From assembly GCA_025464275.1 (NCBI GenBank), contig JAODGR010000083.1:1545-19746 (forward strand): 18,202 nucleotides of DNA, read 5' to 3'. Position numbers and translations under genes: made by a program. The notes below the pieces were generated by a model. That model saw nothing but the letters and a program-made list of their open reading frames with translations, did no database searches and was not told the origin of the DNA. Positions 7,737 through 15,334 of the stretch are shown here, in pieces. The DNA is from Methanosarcinales archaeon. GTDB taxonomy: Archaea; Halobacteriota; Syntropharchaeia; Alkanophagales; Methanospirareceae. Each line of letters opens with the position of its first letter. The stretch's first letter is position 1.

Positions 7737-8716
7737 GCCCGCCCTGCCTGCACATGGTCTACGATTGAGCCGAAGAGTAACTTATCAAATCTTACCTGGG
7801 CAGCCCATATCTCCCTGCAGTCGCAATTGATACCCTCGAGGATATGCAGGTCCTGCGTTATGTTGAATCGCTTTATCGCTTCCTTCACCGTGGTATCACA
7901 GGAGCCGCAATTGTGTGGTCCACGGCTATGACCCGCACCCACCGGGTCGGACATCACCACGGTCCCTCTTCGCTCACTCTTTATAGCCCGTATCACTTCT
8001 ATCGCGCTCCACAGCCATGGAGGTCTGTAATAGCCTCTTCTCCATAAATACTCCAGTTGCGTGTGTCTCTGGACATTACACAGATTCAGGGAGATGGTAC
8101 TGCTATAAGGAGCCACAAGGTCTGCTGATTTGATTGCATCTTCTATTGCCCGCCGCTCATCCACAAAAGGCGGTTTGAGCAGTAGATAGGTCTTCACGGT
8201 GGCACCGCAATCCGCGATGATTCCTGCAGCAGCCCTGTAGTCGGAGAAGGAGAAGCCCTTATCTATATACTCCAACCTGATGAAATCATCGGCTGTCTCC
8301 AGTCCTATCGCCACCTCAAGATGCACAGCCGCTGCCAGTTCGGCTATCTTCTCCGCACTCACATACTCGGGTCTCGTCTCTATTATCAATCTCTTCAGCT
8401 TCTTCTGCTGCAGGAGCATCTGAACCATGCGCCGCCTTGTGGTGGCTGCTATCTCGCGCTCATCGAGTAAGCTGCCGGAGGTATAGAGCTTCAGTACAAA
8501 ATCCTCGTTCGGACTGGATTTCAATGCATAAGAGAGTTGAGCAATGATATCTGCCTGTGTTACAGGTGCTGACTCATGCCAGTAACCACACATCCGGCAT
8601 CTGCGCCAGTGACAGCCCGGGGTTCTCAGTATCACTGTAAGGCTCCTTATCGGCTTCTGCTCCTCCATGGAGTATTCATAATCGAGCCACGAAGCCACTG
8701 GCACGTCATACCTCAT
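7733..8716 (-). CDS. Archaeosine-synthesis radical SAM enzyme, RaSEA-like
   Basis: This 327-residue radical SAM protein resembles the TIGR01210 family (RaSEA). RaSEA works with ArcS to turn lysine-modified preQ0 at position 15 of tRNA into archaeosine. The cluster motif is C35-X4-C40-X2-C43 in GCHWRRCRMCGYWHE. ETRPEYV and the AIGLETADD-type segment are features of Elp3/radical SAM barrels. Extra cysteine pairs, NCGSCD and NCDC, lie near the C-terminus and could hold a second metal or cluster. Placement 6 bases after tgtA strongly supports the archaeosine role. No ArcS-like gene (the lysine-transfer partner) is seen in the window. The stop overlaps the nth start as ATGA. Confidence 0.85.
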   Translation of the reverse strand: MRYDVPVASWLDYEYSMEEQKPIRSLTVILRTPGCHWRRCRMCGYWHESAPVTQADIIAQLSYALKSSPNEDFVLKLYTSGSLLDEREIAATTRRRMVQMLLQQKKLKRLIIETRPEYVSAEKIAELAAAVHLEVAIGLETADDFIRLEYIDKGFSFSDYRAAAGIIADCGATVKTYLLLKPPFVDERRAIEDAIKSADLVAPYSSTISLNLCNVQRHTQLEYLWRRGYYRPPWLWSAIEVIRAIKSERRGTVVMSDPVGAGHSRGPHNCGSCDTTVKEAIKRFNITQDLHILEGINCDCREIWAAQVRFDKLLFGSIVDHVQAGRA

Positions 8717-8722
8717 CTCTCC

Positions 8723-10228
8723 CTATCTCACCTCCACCCTCGCGTACTTCCTTATCTCTTCCATCTGAGGATGCCTCGCCCATCTGTGGTCGCAGCGAAA
8801 GACGAAACTCGCCTTACCCGCATTATGCCTCAACAGTCTCAATACGTTCGCCAGCGCTACCCTCTCCGCTTCTTCTTCCTCCATCTCCTCCTCGCCCGGT
8901 AGCTCCGCCTGCCCCACCGGATAACTCTCCTCCAGCTCCACCGGATAGGGACCAAAGGGCGGCTTCACCATGAACAGATGGTCAAACCGCTCTTCTCCCT
9001 CCATCAGGCGTTTTGAAGTGCTCAACAGGACATTGCCAGAGAGCAAGAATCTATCAAGCCTGTGAGAATAGCGCAATACCTCCGGGCGGTGGGCGGAGCA
9101 CTCACTGAGGTAAAAGAACGGGTGCTTGGTAACCGGGTCGTACCTCTCAATCAGTGCTGAATATCTCGTTACCCGCTTCAGTGCCGCGAGCAAAGCGGGA
9201 TGCGCTCGACATCTCCGCTCGCAGAGCTCCCACAGGCTACCCTCCACCACACTCTGCTTCACCGCCTGCATCTCTTCAAAGGTCACCCAGAGGTTATGCT
9301 CACTCAGTAAATCCACACTACTCCTCACTTCATCCACTGTATAAGTGGAACAGACCGGGCATGAGCATGGCAGGAACTGCAATTCCTGCACACGCTTCGT
9401 ACCTTCATTCGTTATATACCGCCCTGATTTCGCATATATCGCATACGCTGCGGAATCGAAGATGTCACAACCCAGGGCAACCGCCAGTGCGAAGAGCATG
9501 GGATGACCTGCGCCGAAGAGGTGTATCGGGGCATTCGGCGGTATGTTCCTCTTCACTGCCATGATTATATCCACCAGCGTGGCGAACTGATATGACTCCA
9601 GCAGTGGCACCACCCCCCCTATGCCATAGATATCAAATCCGAGAGCGACAGCATGTTTCGCACCACTCTCACGGAGGTCTGAGTATGTAGAGCCCTGCAC
9701 AACGCCTGTAAGCAGTCTATCGCGTATCAACTCCCTCGCCTCGGTGAGTCGCTTCTGGGTCTCCTCCAGGTCACGCCGCGCACGCTCACGGCTAACACGG
9801 GGCGGTGTGGGTATATCCAGTGGAGCACATATGTCTGACCCTATACGCTGCTGGAATCTCAGTATCTCCCTGTTGCTCACCTCCACATCACTGTACTCTG
9901 AGAGCTGGTATGCACCCGAATCGGTCATTACAGGCATTTCCGTGCCGAGCATGGCGTGGATGCCGCGTTTTAGCGCCTCCGCTCTCAGCTCCTCATTCTT
10001 ATAAATTATATACGCGTTCGTAATCACCATCTCCGCACCGTACTTCCGCATCTCTCCCGGCTTGACCGTCATGAGATTCGGATTGATCACGGGCATGATT
10101 GTCGGCGTCTCTACATAGCCATGCCCCGTTCTGAACCTCCCGGTTCGCCCCAGCAGGTCCTTGTGCTGTATCTCGAATTCGAATTCAAATTCTAACTCAA
10201 ACTCTGCATCTCCGCTGCTCACGGTCAT
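8723..10228 (-). CDS. tgtA: Archaeosine tRNA-guanine transglycosylase (ArcTGT)
   Basis: This 501-residue enzyme exchanges guanine-15 in the D loop of archaeal tRNAs for preQ0, the first tRNA step to archaeosine. Catalytic Asp103 is in MTDSGAYQ and the nucleophile-type Asp258 in DIFDSAAYA. The zinc site is C288, C290 and C293 (CSCPVC) with H311 in EHNLWV. A C-terminal C1-like region follows (about 350-501). The PUA domain of long versions such as the Pyrococcus enzyme is missing, because the protein stops near 500 residues. The N-terminus (9-20) is an EF-dipeptide run encoded by a period-6 repeat just before the conserved IQHKDLLGRTGRF. The gene is 6 bases from nicotinamidase and 6 from RaSEA, in one operon. 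Confidence 0.95.
   Translation of the reverse strand: MTVSSGDAEFELEFEFEFEIQHKDLLGRTGRFRTGHGYVETPTIMPVINPNLMTVKPGEMRKYGAEMVITNAYIIYKNEELRAEALKRGIHAMLGTEMPVMTDSGAYQLSEYSDVEVSNREILRFQQRIGSDICAPLDIPTPPRVSRERARRDLEETQKRLTEARELIRDRLLTGVVQGSTYSDLRESGAKHAVALGFDIYGIGGVVPLLESYQFATLVDIIMAVKRNIPPNAPIHLFGAGHPMLFALAVALGCDIFDSAAYAIYAKSGRYITNEGTKRVQELQFLPCSCPVCSTYTVDEVRSSVDLLSEHNLWVTFEEMQAVKQSVVEGSLWELCERRCRAHPALLAALKRVTRYSALIERYDPVTKHPFFYLSECSAHRPEVLRYSHRLDRFLLSGNVLLSTSKRLMEGEERFDHLFMVKPPFGPYPVELEESYPVGQAELPGEEEMEEEEAERVALANVLRLLRHNAGKASFVFRCDHRWARHPQMEEIRKYARVEVR
10175..10204 (-). repeat. Period-6 repeat at the 5' end of tgtA
   Basis: Five degenerate 6-bp units (GAATTC, GAATTC, AAATTC, TAACTC, AAACTC on the plus strand) encode the EFELEFEFEF run at the enzyme's N-terminus. 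The two units nearest the conserved core are perfect; outer units have diverged. Confidence 0.85.
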
Positions 10229-10234
10229 CGCATC

Positions 10235-10783
10235 TCAGGGCAGCGAAAGCGCCTCAGAACGAGTAATCTGACCCTTCAGTATCTTCTCTATATGGTACAG
10301 CCCGTATTCCTGCTCGTAATCGCTCAACGCTGCAACACAATCCTCCAGCACTGTTATCTCAAATCCACGAATAGCCGCATCTATCGCGGTATGGAGCACA
10401 CATATATTCGTGGCTACACCCACGATTATCAGGCGGGTTATCCTCTGCTCCCTCAGATACTCCTCCAGCTCTGACTCGAAGAAGGCACTGTACCTCCGCT
10501 TCCGTACCACATGCGCGTTTATACCTGATAACTCGTCTATCAGCTCCGCTCCACTCGTGTATTCCACACAGTGCCTGCCCCATATCGCGAATTCTTCATC
10601 ACCGGGTGGGTGCCAGTCCTGTGTGAATATCAACATTAGCCCCTTCCTCTCTGCTCCTTCCACAAGTGCTCTTATATTGGGGATTATCCTCCTCACTCCA
10701 TCACCCATGAATAGAGCACCGTCTTCATAGCAGAAATCCTTCTGCATATCCACCACAAGTACCGCCGTATCCTTCATGCTCAT
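10235..10783 (-). CDS. pncA: Nicotinamidase (isochorismatase-family amidohydrolase)
   Basis: This 182-residue cysteine hydrolase has the nicotinamidase signature. The triad is D12 (VDMQKDF), K95 (VVRKRRYSAF) and C128 (VATNICVLHT), with metal ligands D56, H58 (QDWHPP) and H71 (GRHCVE). It should turn nicotinamide into nicotinate for NAD salvage. The start chosen is the ATG at 10783, which overlaps the stop of the PIN gene as ATGA; an upstream in-frame ATG at 10807 would intrude into the PIN gene and adds residues not expected for the family. The gene sits between the PIN gene and tgtA in the six-gene run. It could be another isochorismatase-like amidase, but the DWH...H metal site favours nicotinamidase. 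Confidence 0.88.
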   Translation of the reverse strand: MSMKDTAVLVVDMQKDFCYEDGALFMGDGVRRIIPNIRALVEGAERKGLMLIFTQDWHPPGDEEFAIWGRHCVEYTSGAELIDELSGINAHVVRKRRYSAFFESELEEYLREQRITRLIIVGVATNICVLHTAIDAAIRGFEITVLEDCVAALSDYEQEYGLYHIEKILKGQITRSEALSLP

Positions 10784-11412
10784 GGGTCTACTATAATCCG
10801 GTAGCATAAATCATGCTCCTCCAGCTCAGACCTGAAGTCAATTAAATCACTGTCATTTGTGACTATCGGCGCTTCCCTCTCCTTTGAATATATCAGTAAG
10901 CTCATATCAACTTCAGAGGGATAAGGCTCTCGTGTCCTCTTCTTCTTCATGTGCTCTATCATCTTTGGCGTGTCACTGAGCGACTCATAAAAGCTCTTCA
11001 CTCGCTCTATATCCTTATCCGCCGGTTTATACTCGACCACTCTGAACCATGCCTTATTCACCAACCGGTTGATCTTATCCTCCGTCTTCCTCGCCAGGCG
11101 CAACTTTATCCTGTCTGAGATCCTCGCCCTCTCTGGCAGTCCAATCAGGTCCTTCGTCCGGTAGTCATTGCAGAATTCTTCCACTATCTTCGCTATACCC
11201 TTCTTGTATATCTCATCCATCACCCCTGAGATGGTCACGATCTCGAACCCTGAGTTTATAAGCCGCTCCGTCAGGCTCTGTATCTTGTTTGTGTATTCCA
11301 TCACCCTTATAATCACTGCTCTCCCCTTTATCCTCTCCTCATGCATGAAACAATAATAGATAATCGAATTGGCATCATATATGACGACTCTCTTCTTGCT
11401 CCCATCGTCCAT
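10780..11412 (-). CDS. PIN-domain protein (probable ribonuclease), unusually large
   Basis: This 210-residue protein has a PIN-type acidic set: D13 in VIYDANSIIYY, E67 in VMDEIYKKG, D169 in SEVDMSLLIYS, and D187/D189 in TNDSDLIDF. PIN domains are metal-dependent RNases, including VapC toxins and RNA-maturation nucleases. It is longer than a typical VapC (about 130-150 residues), owing to a highly charged, Lys/Arg-rich middle segment (about 85-160) between the second and third acidic residues. It follows the Panacea-like gene by 3 bases and overlaps nicotinamidase by ATGA, so all three are co-transcribed. A toxin, an RNA-processing enzyme or a host-specific nuclease are all possible; the domain call is good, the role is not known. 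Confidence 0.75.
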   Translation of the reverse strand: MDDGSKKRVVIYDANSIIYYCFMHEERIKGRAVIIRVMEYTNKIQSLTERLINSGFEIVTISGVMDEIYKKGIAKIVEEFCNDYRTKDLIGLPERARISDRIKLRLARKTEDKINRLVNKAWFRVVEYKPADKDIERVKSFYESLSDTPKMIEHMKKKRTREPYPSEVDMSLLIYSKEREAPIVTNDSDLIDFRSELEEHDLCYRIIVDP

Positions 11413-11415
11413 GCT

Positions 11416-12216
11416 TCATTCCTCAACAAATACAGAGAGGTCTATTCCCTCTTCATACAGCGCTGGCAGCACCTTATATTCCTCCGATGCTGACTGGATA
11501 AGCTCGAAATCCTCCTTGTAATCATTCAGGCAGATTCCACCCATCAGCTCGTGATTGTCTCCCGCCAGCTCTCTCAATAGCATGACCTTGTTCACGTAGC
11601 CGTTGATCAGGGCGATCAAATTACCCTTCTGAGAGAGCTCCGTAACATTCTCCCGCTTCAGCACCAGCATGCAATAATCCAGTGAGCCAAGCAGGAAGAG
11701 GATGTTTCCATTCGATTCCATGCGTGAGAAGTCATGTAATAGCAGGTTTATCTCGCTTATTATCTGCTTCTTCAGCTCCTCATATTCGCTTCGTGGCTTC
11801 GCTCCTTTGTACCGGAACCGTGACCCATCGGTTATGTAATCACGCAATTTCACAACCGGGAGTGTGGAATACTCCTCCAAAATACGGTCAAATGCATCGC
11901 GTACATCTCCGGGCAGGCTATCCATCACACCCTCCGCATGCCTCGCACCCGCCTCGGTTATCTCGAATACCCACCTGTCCTCGAATGAGACCTTCAGATA
12001 GCCACGTGCACCGAGGGAGATGGCATCCTGCTTTATGCTCGCGCATCTGGGTCCACAATAGTCATCGGTGAATACGTACTCCACCGGTACATTACCCTCC
12101 ATCTTGGCAAGATAGATGTACTTCTGAAGGTCAAAGCTGTTATCCACCCTCCTCAGGCGATAGACCACGTACAGAATCGGCCAGTACCTGGGTAACTTCC
12201 CCCTCTTATCGCTCAT
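11416..12216 (-). CDS. YwgA/Panacea-like (DUF4065-related) protein
   Basis: This 266-residue protein heads the six-gene run. Residues about 10-95 match by eye the YwgA/DUF4065 (SocA, Panacea) pattern. There is a helical WPILYVVYRLRR start, then FDLQKYIYLAKM (28-39), then PVEYVFTDDYCGP (44-56), then SIKQDAISLGARGYLKVS and a hydrophobic ITEAGARHAE turn. Panacea domains act as antitoxins that neutralise diverse toxins, and SocA is an adaptor-type antitoxin. The C-terminal half (about 100-266) is helical, with no family recognised. The gene is 3 bases upstream of the PIN gene, a typical antitoxin-first arrangement. The domain call is by pattern resemblance and could be wrong; a winged-helix regulator is the alternative. 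Confidence 0.6.
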   Translation of the reverse strand: MSDKRGKLPRYWPILYVVYRLRRVDNSFDLQKYIYLAKMEGNVPVEYVFTDDYCGPRCASIKQDAISLGARGYLKVSFEDRWVFEITEAGARHAEGVMDSLPGDVRDAFDRILEEYSTLPVVKLRDYITDGSRFRYKGAKPRSEYEELKKQIISEINLLLHDFSRMESNGNILFLLGSLDYCMLVLKRENVTELSQKGNLIALINGYVNKVMLLRELAGDNHELMGGICLNDYKEDFELIQSASEEYKVLPALYEEGIDLSVFVEE

Positions 12217-12387
12217 ACCCCATCTTATATAATCAAGAACAGAGAGATGGGGTTATTTAAGCTTTGTGGTGGATGGTGGATATTCTCCGCCCTCTCCTTA
12301 TCTTATTTATCTTCCCCCTCCTTATATCCTATGGATGCTGGATATGTTTGCCATTGAGAGGTGAGGTGCAAATAGAGGAGCTGAGAG
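12217..12387. promoter_or_regulatory. Divergent promoter region between the Panacea-like operon and map
   Basis: On the minus strand CTTAAATAA (12252-12260) lies about 40 bases before the Panacea-like ATG and is a plausible TATA box. TTATATAA (12225-12232) is too close to the start. On the plus strand CTTATATCC (12321-12329) lies about 60 bases before the map ATG, and a Shine-Dalgarno GAGGAG (12375-12380) is 7 bases before it. No gene is seen in this 171-base gap. Confidence 0.4.
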
Positions 12388-13365
12388 ATGGAGGATGAGT
12401 TAGGGTTGGAGTTAGAACCTGTGTTGGAGAAGTACAGAGCCGCGGGCAGAATTCTGGCTGCCGTCAGAGATGATGCGGTGAAGATGGTGAAGGAGGGTGA
12501 ACGGCTACTGGAGGTTGCGGAATTTGTGGAGAGCGCGATAAGGGAAAGAGGAGGTGAACCTGCCTTCCCATGCAACATCTCCAGAAATGAGGAGGCGGCA
12601 CATGCAACACCCTCAATAGATGACAGTGCGGTATTCGATGCGGAAGACCTCGTGAAGGTGGACATCGGCGTTCATGTGGATGGCTACATCGCAGACAGTG
12701 CGGTGACCGTGGATATAAGTGGCAAACATGCTGGACTGGTTCATGCCTCTGAATCGGCACTATACGAGGCGATAAAGATAATCCGTGATGGCGTATCCAC
12801 TGTGGAGATAGGGGGTGTAATAGAGAGGGCGATAAAAGAGGCGGGATACAAACCCATTGTTAATCTATCAGGGCACGGGCTCGCCAGGTACGACTCTCAT
12901 GCCCCTCCTACCATCCCCAATGTGAGGTATGAGCATGGTGTCATATTGAGGACCGGGGATGTTATTGCAATAGAACCTTTTGCAACTGATGGCAGTGGCA
13001 AAGTGGTGGAGAGCGGTAATGCCGAGATATACAGCTTGATCAAGGCAAAACCGGTCCGGATGAAGGAGGCGAAGAACCTGCTGAACACCATAAAGAAGTA
13101 CCATGCACTCCCATTCGCCAGGCGCTGGTTACCTCAGGAGAGGCTCAATTTAGCACTCAGGGCATTGAGGAATGCGGGTATATTGAGAGATTATCCGGTC
13201 CTGAAGGAGGAGGGCAATGGGCTGGTCTCACAGGCTGAGCATACCGTGATAGTGAAGGAGGATGGGTGCGAAGTTACCACTTACTCCAGCTCATCCACTT
13301 CTCACGCTCAGGCTCACGCTCAGGGCATGGGTGAAAGCGAAAGGGGGAGAGAGAGGGGAGAGTGA
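12388..13365 (+). CDS. map: Methionine aminopeptidase, type II
   Basis: This 325-residue dinuclear metallopeptidase removes the initiator methionine from nascent proteins. The metal ligands are D92, D103, H163 (SGHGLARYD), E196 (AIEPFA) and E284 (SQAEHTV), with the substrate-contacting H72 in EAAHATP. The roughly 60-residue insert at 215-275 marks the type II (archaeal/eukaryotic) form. The last about 27 residues (SSSSTSHAQAHAQGMGESERGRERGE region) are an extra low-complexity, charged tail encoded partly by a 12-bp tandem repeat. The start is supported by GAGGAG 7 bases upstream. The stop overlaps the start of the next gene by one base (TGATG), so the two are probably translationally coupled. 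Confidence 0.95.
   Translation: MEDELGLELEPVLEKYRAAGRILAAVRDDAVKMVKEGERLLEVAEFVESAIRERGGEPAFPCNISRNEEAAHATPSIDDSAVFDAEDLVKVDIGVHVDGYIADSAVTVDISGKHAGLVHASESALYEAIKIIRDGVSTVEIGGVIERAIKEAGYKPIVNLSGHGLARYDSHAPPTIPNVRYEHGVILRTGDVIAIEPFATDGSGKVVESGNAEIYSLIKAKPVRMKEAKNLLNTIKKYHALPFARRWLPQERLNLALRALRNAGILRDYPVLKEEGNGLVSQAEHTVIVKEDGCEVTTYSSSSTSHAQAHAQGMGESERGRERGE
13301..13324 (+). repeat. Two perfect 12-bp tandem units at the 3' end of map
   Basis: CTCACGCTCAGG occurs twice in perfect tandem and encodes the SHAQAHAQ stretch in the C-terminal tail, outside the catalytic fold. Confidence 0.85.
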
Positions 13366-14432
13366 TGAAGAGCCTGCTGGTATCTTCTGTGGAGGAGTAT
13401 TCAGGTAAGAGCGCGCTGATAATAGCGCTGGGACTGATATTGGGCGATAGAGGTTTCAGAGTTGGCTATTTTAAACCCTTCGGGGTGGGTGTTACCACCG
13501 TGGAAGGTCATCTCGTTGATGAGGACGCTTACAATACTGCGAGTGTACTGAAGACCGGCGATGACATCTCTGATATCTGCCCCGTCAAGCTCGATAGACC
13601 GTATATTGAGTTCGTCTGCTCTGCGAATGCGGAGCAATTGAAGGAGCAGATTGCACGCTCCTACACACGGATCTGCTCGGGTAAGGATGTCGTACTCGTT
13701 GAGGGTGCCGTGGAATACAAGGTGGGTAAGATGCTGGGGATCTGTGACACCGATATCTCCTCTGCTCTCGGGCTGGATATCCTCATGGTCCTACGGTACA
13801 CGAATGATTTCGTTATTGACCGTCTTATGACGGCTAAGGAGGTATTTGGTGACCGTTTAAAGTTCGTTCTCTTCAATCAGCTCACAGGCTATAAGCTGAA
13901 CTATGTGAGGTGCATAGAGGAGAGATATCTGAATAGCAGGGGTATGAAGCTGCTTGGCGTACTGCCACATGACCCGCTCCTCGCCGGGCTATCTGTACGT
14001 GAAATTGCCGACGCTCTGGATGGTGAATGGCTCGTTAAGCCACGGGATGAGGAGGTAATCATCGAGAGCTTCTTAATCGGTGCGATGTCACCACCATCGG
14101 CATTGAAATATTTCAGACGCACGAAGAAAGCCGCACTGGTCACCGGCGGAGACCGTGTGGACCTGCAGAACCTCGCTCTTGAAACCGGCAACATCAGATG
14201 TCTCCTCCTGACCGGGCATCTTGAACCACCGGACACGATGCTGGGCAAGGCGGAAGAGAAGGGCGTGCCGGTGATTCTCGTCCCTGATGACACACTCACG
14301 ACGATGGAGAAGGTGGATGAGATATTCGGGAAGGCGAGGATAAAAGGGGAGGCGAAGATAAGGCGTATAAAAGAGCTGGTAGGGGAGAATATCAATTTAG
14401 AGCTGTTGATGGAGTCTCTATCCCTGTCTTAG
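13365..14432 (+). CDS. BioD-like/DRTGG-domain protein ("phosphotransacetylase family")
   Basis: This 355-residue protein has an N-terminal P-loop domain of the BioD/cobyrinate-synthase type. A variant Walker A, SVEEYSGKSAL (8-18), holds the GKS at 14-16, and VVLVEGA lies further on. A C-terminal DRTGG-like domain follows (about 210-330), with AALVTGGDRVDLQ and ILVPDDTLTTMEKVDEIF. This pair forms the N-terminal regulatory half of long bacterial phosphotransacetylases, so databases often label it that way, but the acetyltransfer domain is absent. It is common in archaea with no firm function. The start ATG overlaps the map stop by one base (TGATG), and a GAGGGGAG Shine-Dalgarno lies upstream; a GTG at 13362 is an alternative. 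Confidence 0.85.
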   Translation: MKSLLVSSVEEYSGKSALIIALGLILGDRGFRVGYFKPFGVGVTTVEGHLVDEDAYNTASVLKTGDDISDICPVKLDRPYIEFVCSANAEQLKEQIARSYTRICSGKDVVLVEGAVEYKVGKMLGICDTDISSALGLDILMVLRYTNDFVIDRLMTAKEVFGDRLKFVLFNQLTGYKLNYVRCIEERYLNSRGMKLLGVLPHDPLLAGLSVREIADALDGEWLVKPRDEEVIIESFLIGAMSPPSALKYFRRTKKAALVTGGDRVDLQNLALETGNIRCLLLTGHLEPPDTMLGKAEEKGVPVILVPDDTLTTMEKVDEIFGKARIKGEAKIRRIKELVGENINLELLMESLSLS

Positions 14433-14457
14433 TCATTCACTCATTATGTGCCCCCGG

Positions 14458-15306
14458 CTATTGCACCATGAAGATAGCCCATATAAGGAGCACAGATGTC
14501 CTCGTAATCTCATTTGCGGCACCCATCATGTCGCCACTCACCATCCCGAATTTCAAACCCCCAAGCCATGCAATGATGATGGCGACCATGATGCCGATGA
14601 ATAGACCGGACAGCCCGAGGGCGAGACCGAAACCTCTCCCTTGATGGGGTGTGAAGATAAGAGATGCAACGAGGAGGATTAGAGAGCAGATGAATGCAAT
14701 AGTGTATCTCCCGGCTGTACACGAATTTATGAAGACTGCGCCCATACCCATGCCACTCTCTCTGTATCCATCACCATCACCATCGTCACCATCATCACCG
14801 CCGCTCCTAAATCGCCTCCCTGCCAGCATACAGGTATTCATGCTCAGCTTCGCTCCGAGCTCGGCGATTATGAATGCGGGATAGATAGAGTCGTGCACCG
14901 CTACCCCTCTTATAGCATTGTAGTTCAGCATCAGGATAATGAAAGTAGCAAATACCCCTGCTATACCTATCCTCTCATCCTTCATCGCCTTTATCCTCCT
15001 CTCCTCGCTACCACCTGCCATCAGCCCGTCGAAGAAATCCGCCAGCCCATCCAGATGCATCAGCCCGGTAATGAGATAGAGGGCGATGAGCGTGAAGGAA
15101 GAAGCCACTGCCGGGCTTGCACTTAACAGCCCTGACAGCCTGAACAGGAGAATAGAGATGATGGTTAGTGGCAGAGCGATGAGTACAGCCGCGACCGGGA
15201 AGAGGTAACACTTCGCCGCCACTCCCTCTATACTCGCACCCGCACCTCTCCGCCTCCTTCCACACGGTACCGGTATTCGCGTCAGGAAACAGATTACACC
15301 ACGCAT
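14458..15306 (-). CDS. cobS: Adenosylcobinamide-GDP ribazoletransferase (cobalamin synthase)
   Basis: This 282-residue membrane enzyme joins adenosylcobinamide-GDP to alpha-ribazole in the last steps of coenzyme B12 (or pseudo-B12) synthesis. The family motifs are HLDGLADFFDG (84-94), MKDERIGIAG (108-117) and GDMMGAANEI near the C-terminus, among about seven hydrophobic helices. The opening MRGVICFLTRIPVP matches the usual short N-terminus, so the start at 15306 is reasonable although no clear Shine-Dalgarno is seen. A loop at 169-187 contains a GGDD/GDGD and GMGMG run from a period-3/6 DNA repeat, in a non-conserved position. The gene follows purF by 28 bases in the same direction. It ends 25 bases from the convergent DRTGG gene. 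Confidence 0.93.
   Translation of the reverse strand: MRGVICFLTRIPVPCGRRRRGAGASIEGVAAKCYLFPVAAVLIALPLTIISILLFRLSGLLSASPAVASSFTLIALYLITGLMHLDGLADFFDGLMAGGSEERRIKAMKDERIGIAGVFATFIILMLNYNAIRGVAVHDSIYPAFIIAELGAKLSMNTCMLAGRRFRSGGDDGDDGDGDGYRESGMGMGAVFINSCTAGRYTIAFICSLILLVASLIFTPHQGRGFGLALGLSGLFIGIMVAIIIAWLGGLKFGMVSGDMMGAANEITRTSVLLIWAIFMVQ
14769..14799 (-). repeat. Period-6/3 repeat (CATCAC) inside cobS
   Basis: Two perfect CATCAC units are followed by diverged copies (CATCGT, CACCAT, CATCACC) on the plus strand, encoding the Gly/Asp-rich loop at residues 170-180. A second short Gly-Met repeat lies at 14741-14754. Confidence 0.75.
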
Positions 15307-15334
15307 ATAAGTGAGAAGTGAGAAGTATTAGAAA

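Noticed and set aside
10175..10204. Tandem GAATTC units as a CRISPR or operator array
   Set aside because: The units are 6 bp without spacers, lie inside the tgtA reading frame, and match the slippage-type repeats seen in other genes.
10784..10807. Upstream ATG at 10807 as the nicotinamidase start
   Set aside because: It would place eight extra residues inside the PIN gene; the ATGA overlap at 10780-10783 gives the usual compact N-terminus just before VDMQKDF.
7062..12216. A defence island
   Set aside because: Apart from the PIN and Panacea-like genes the run holds tRNA modification, repair and NAD salvage genes; no restriction, CRISPR, transposase or phage gene is visible in the window.
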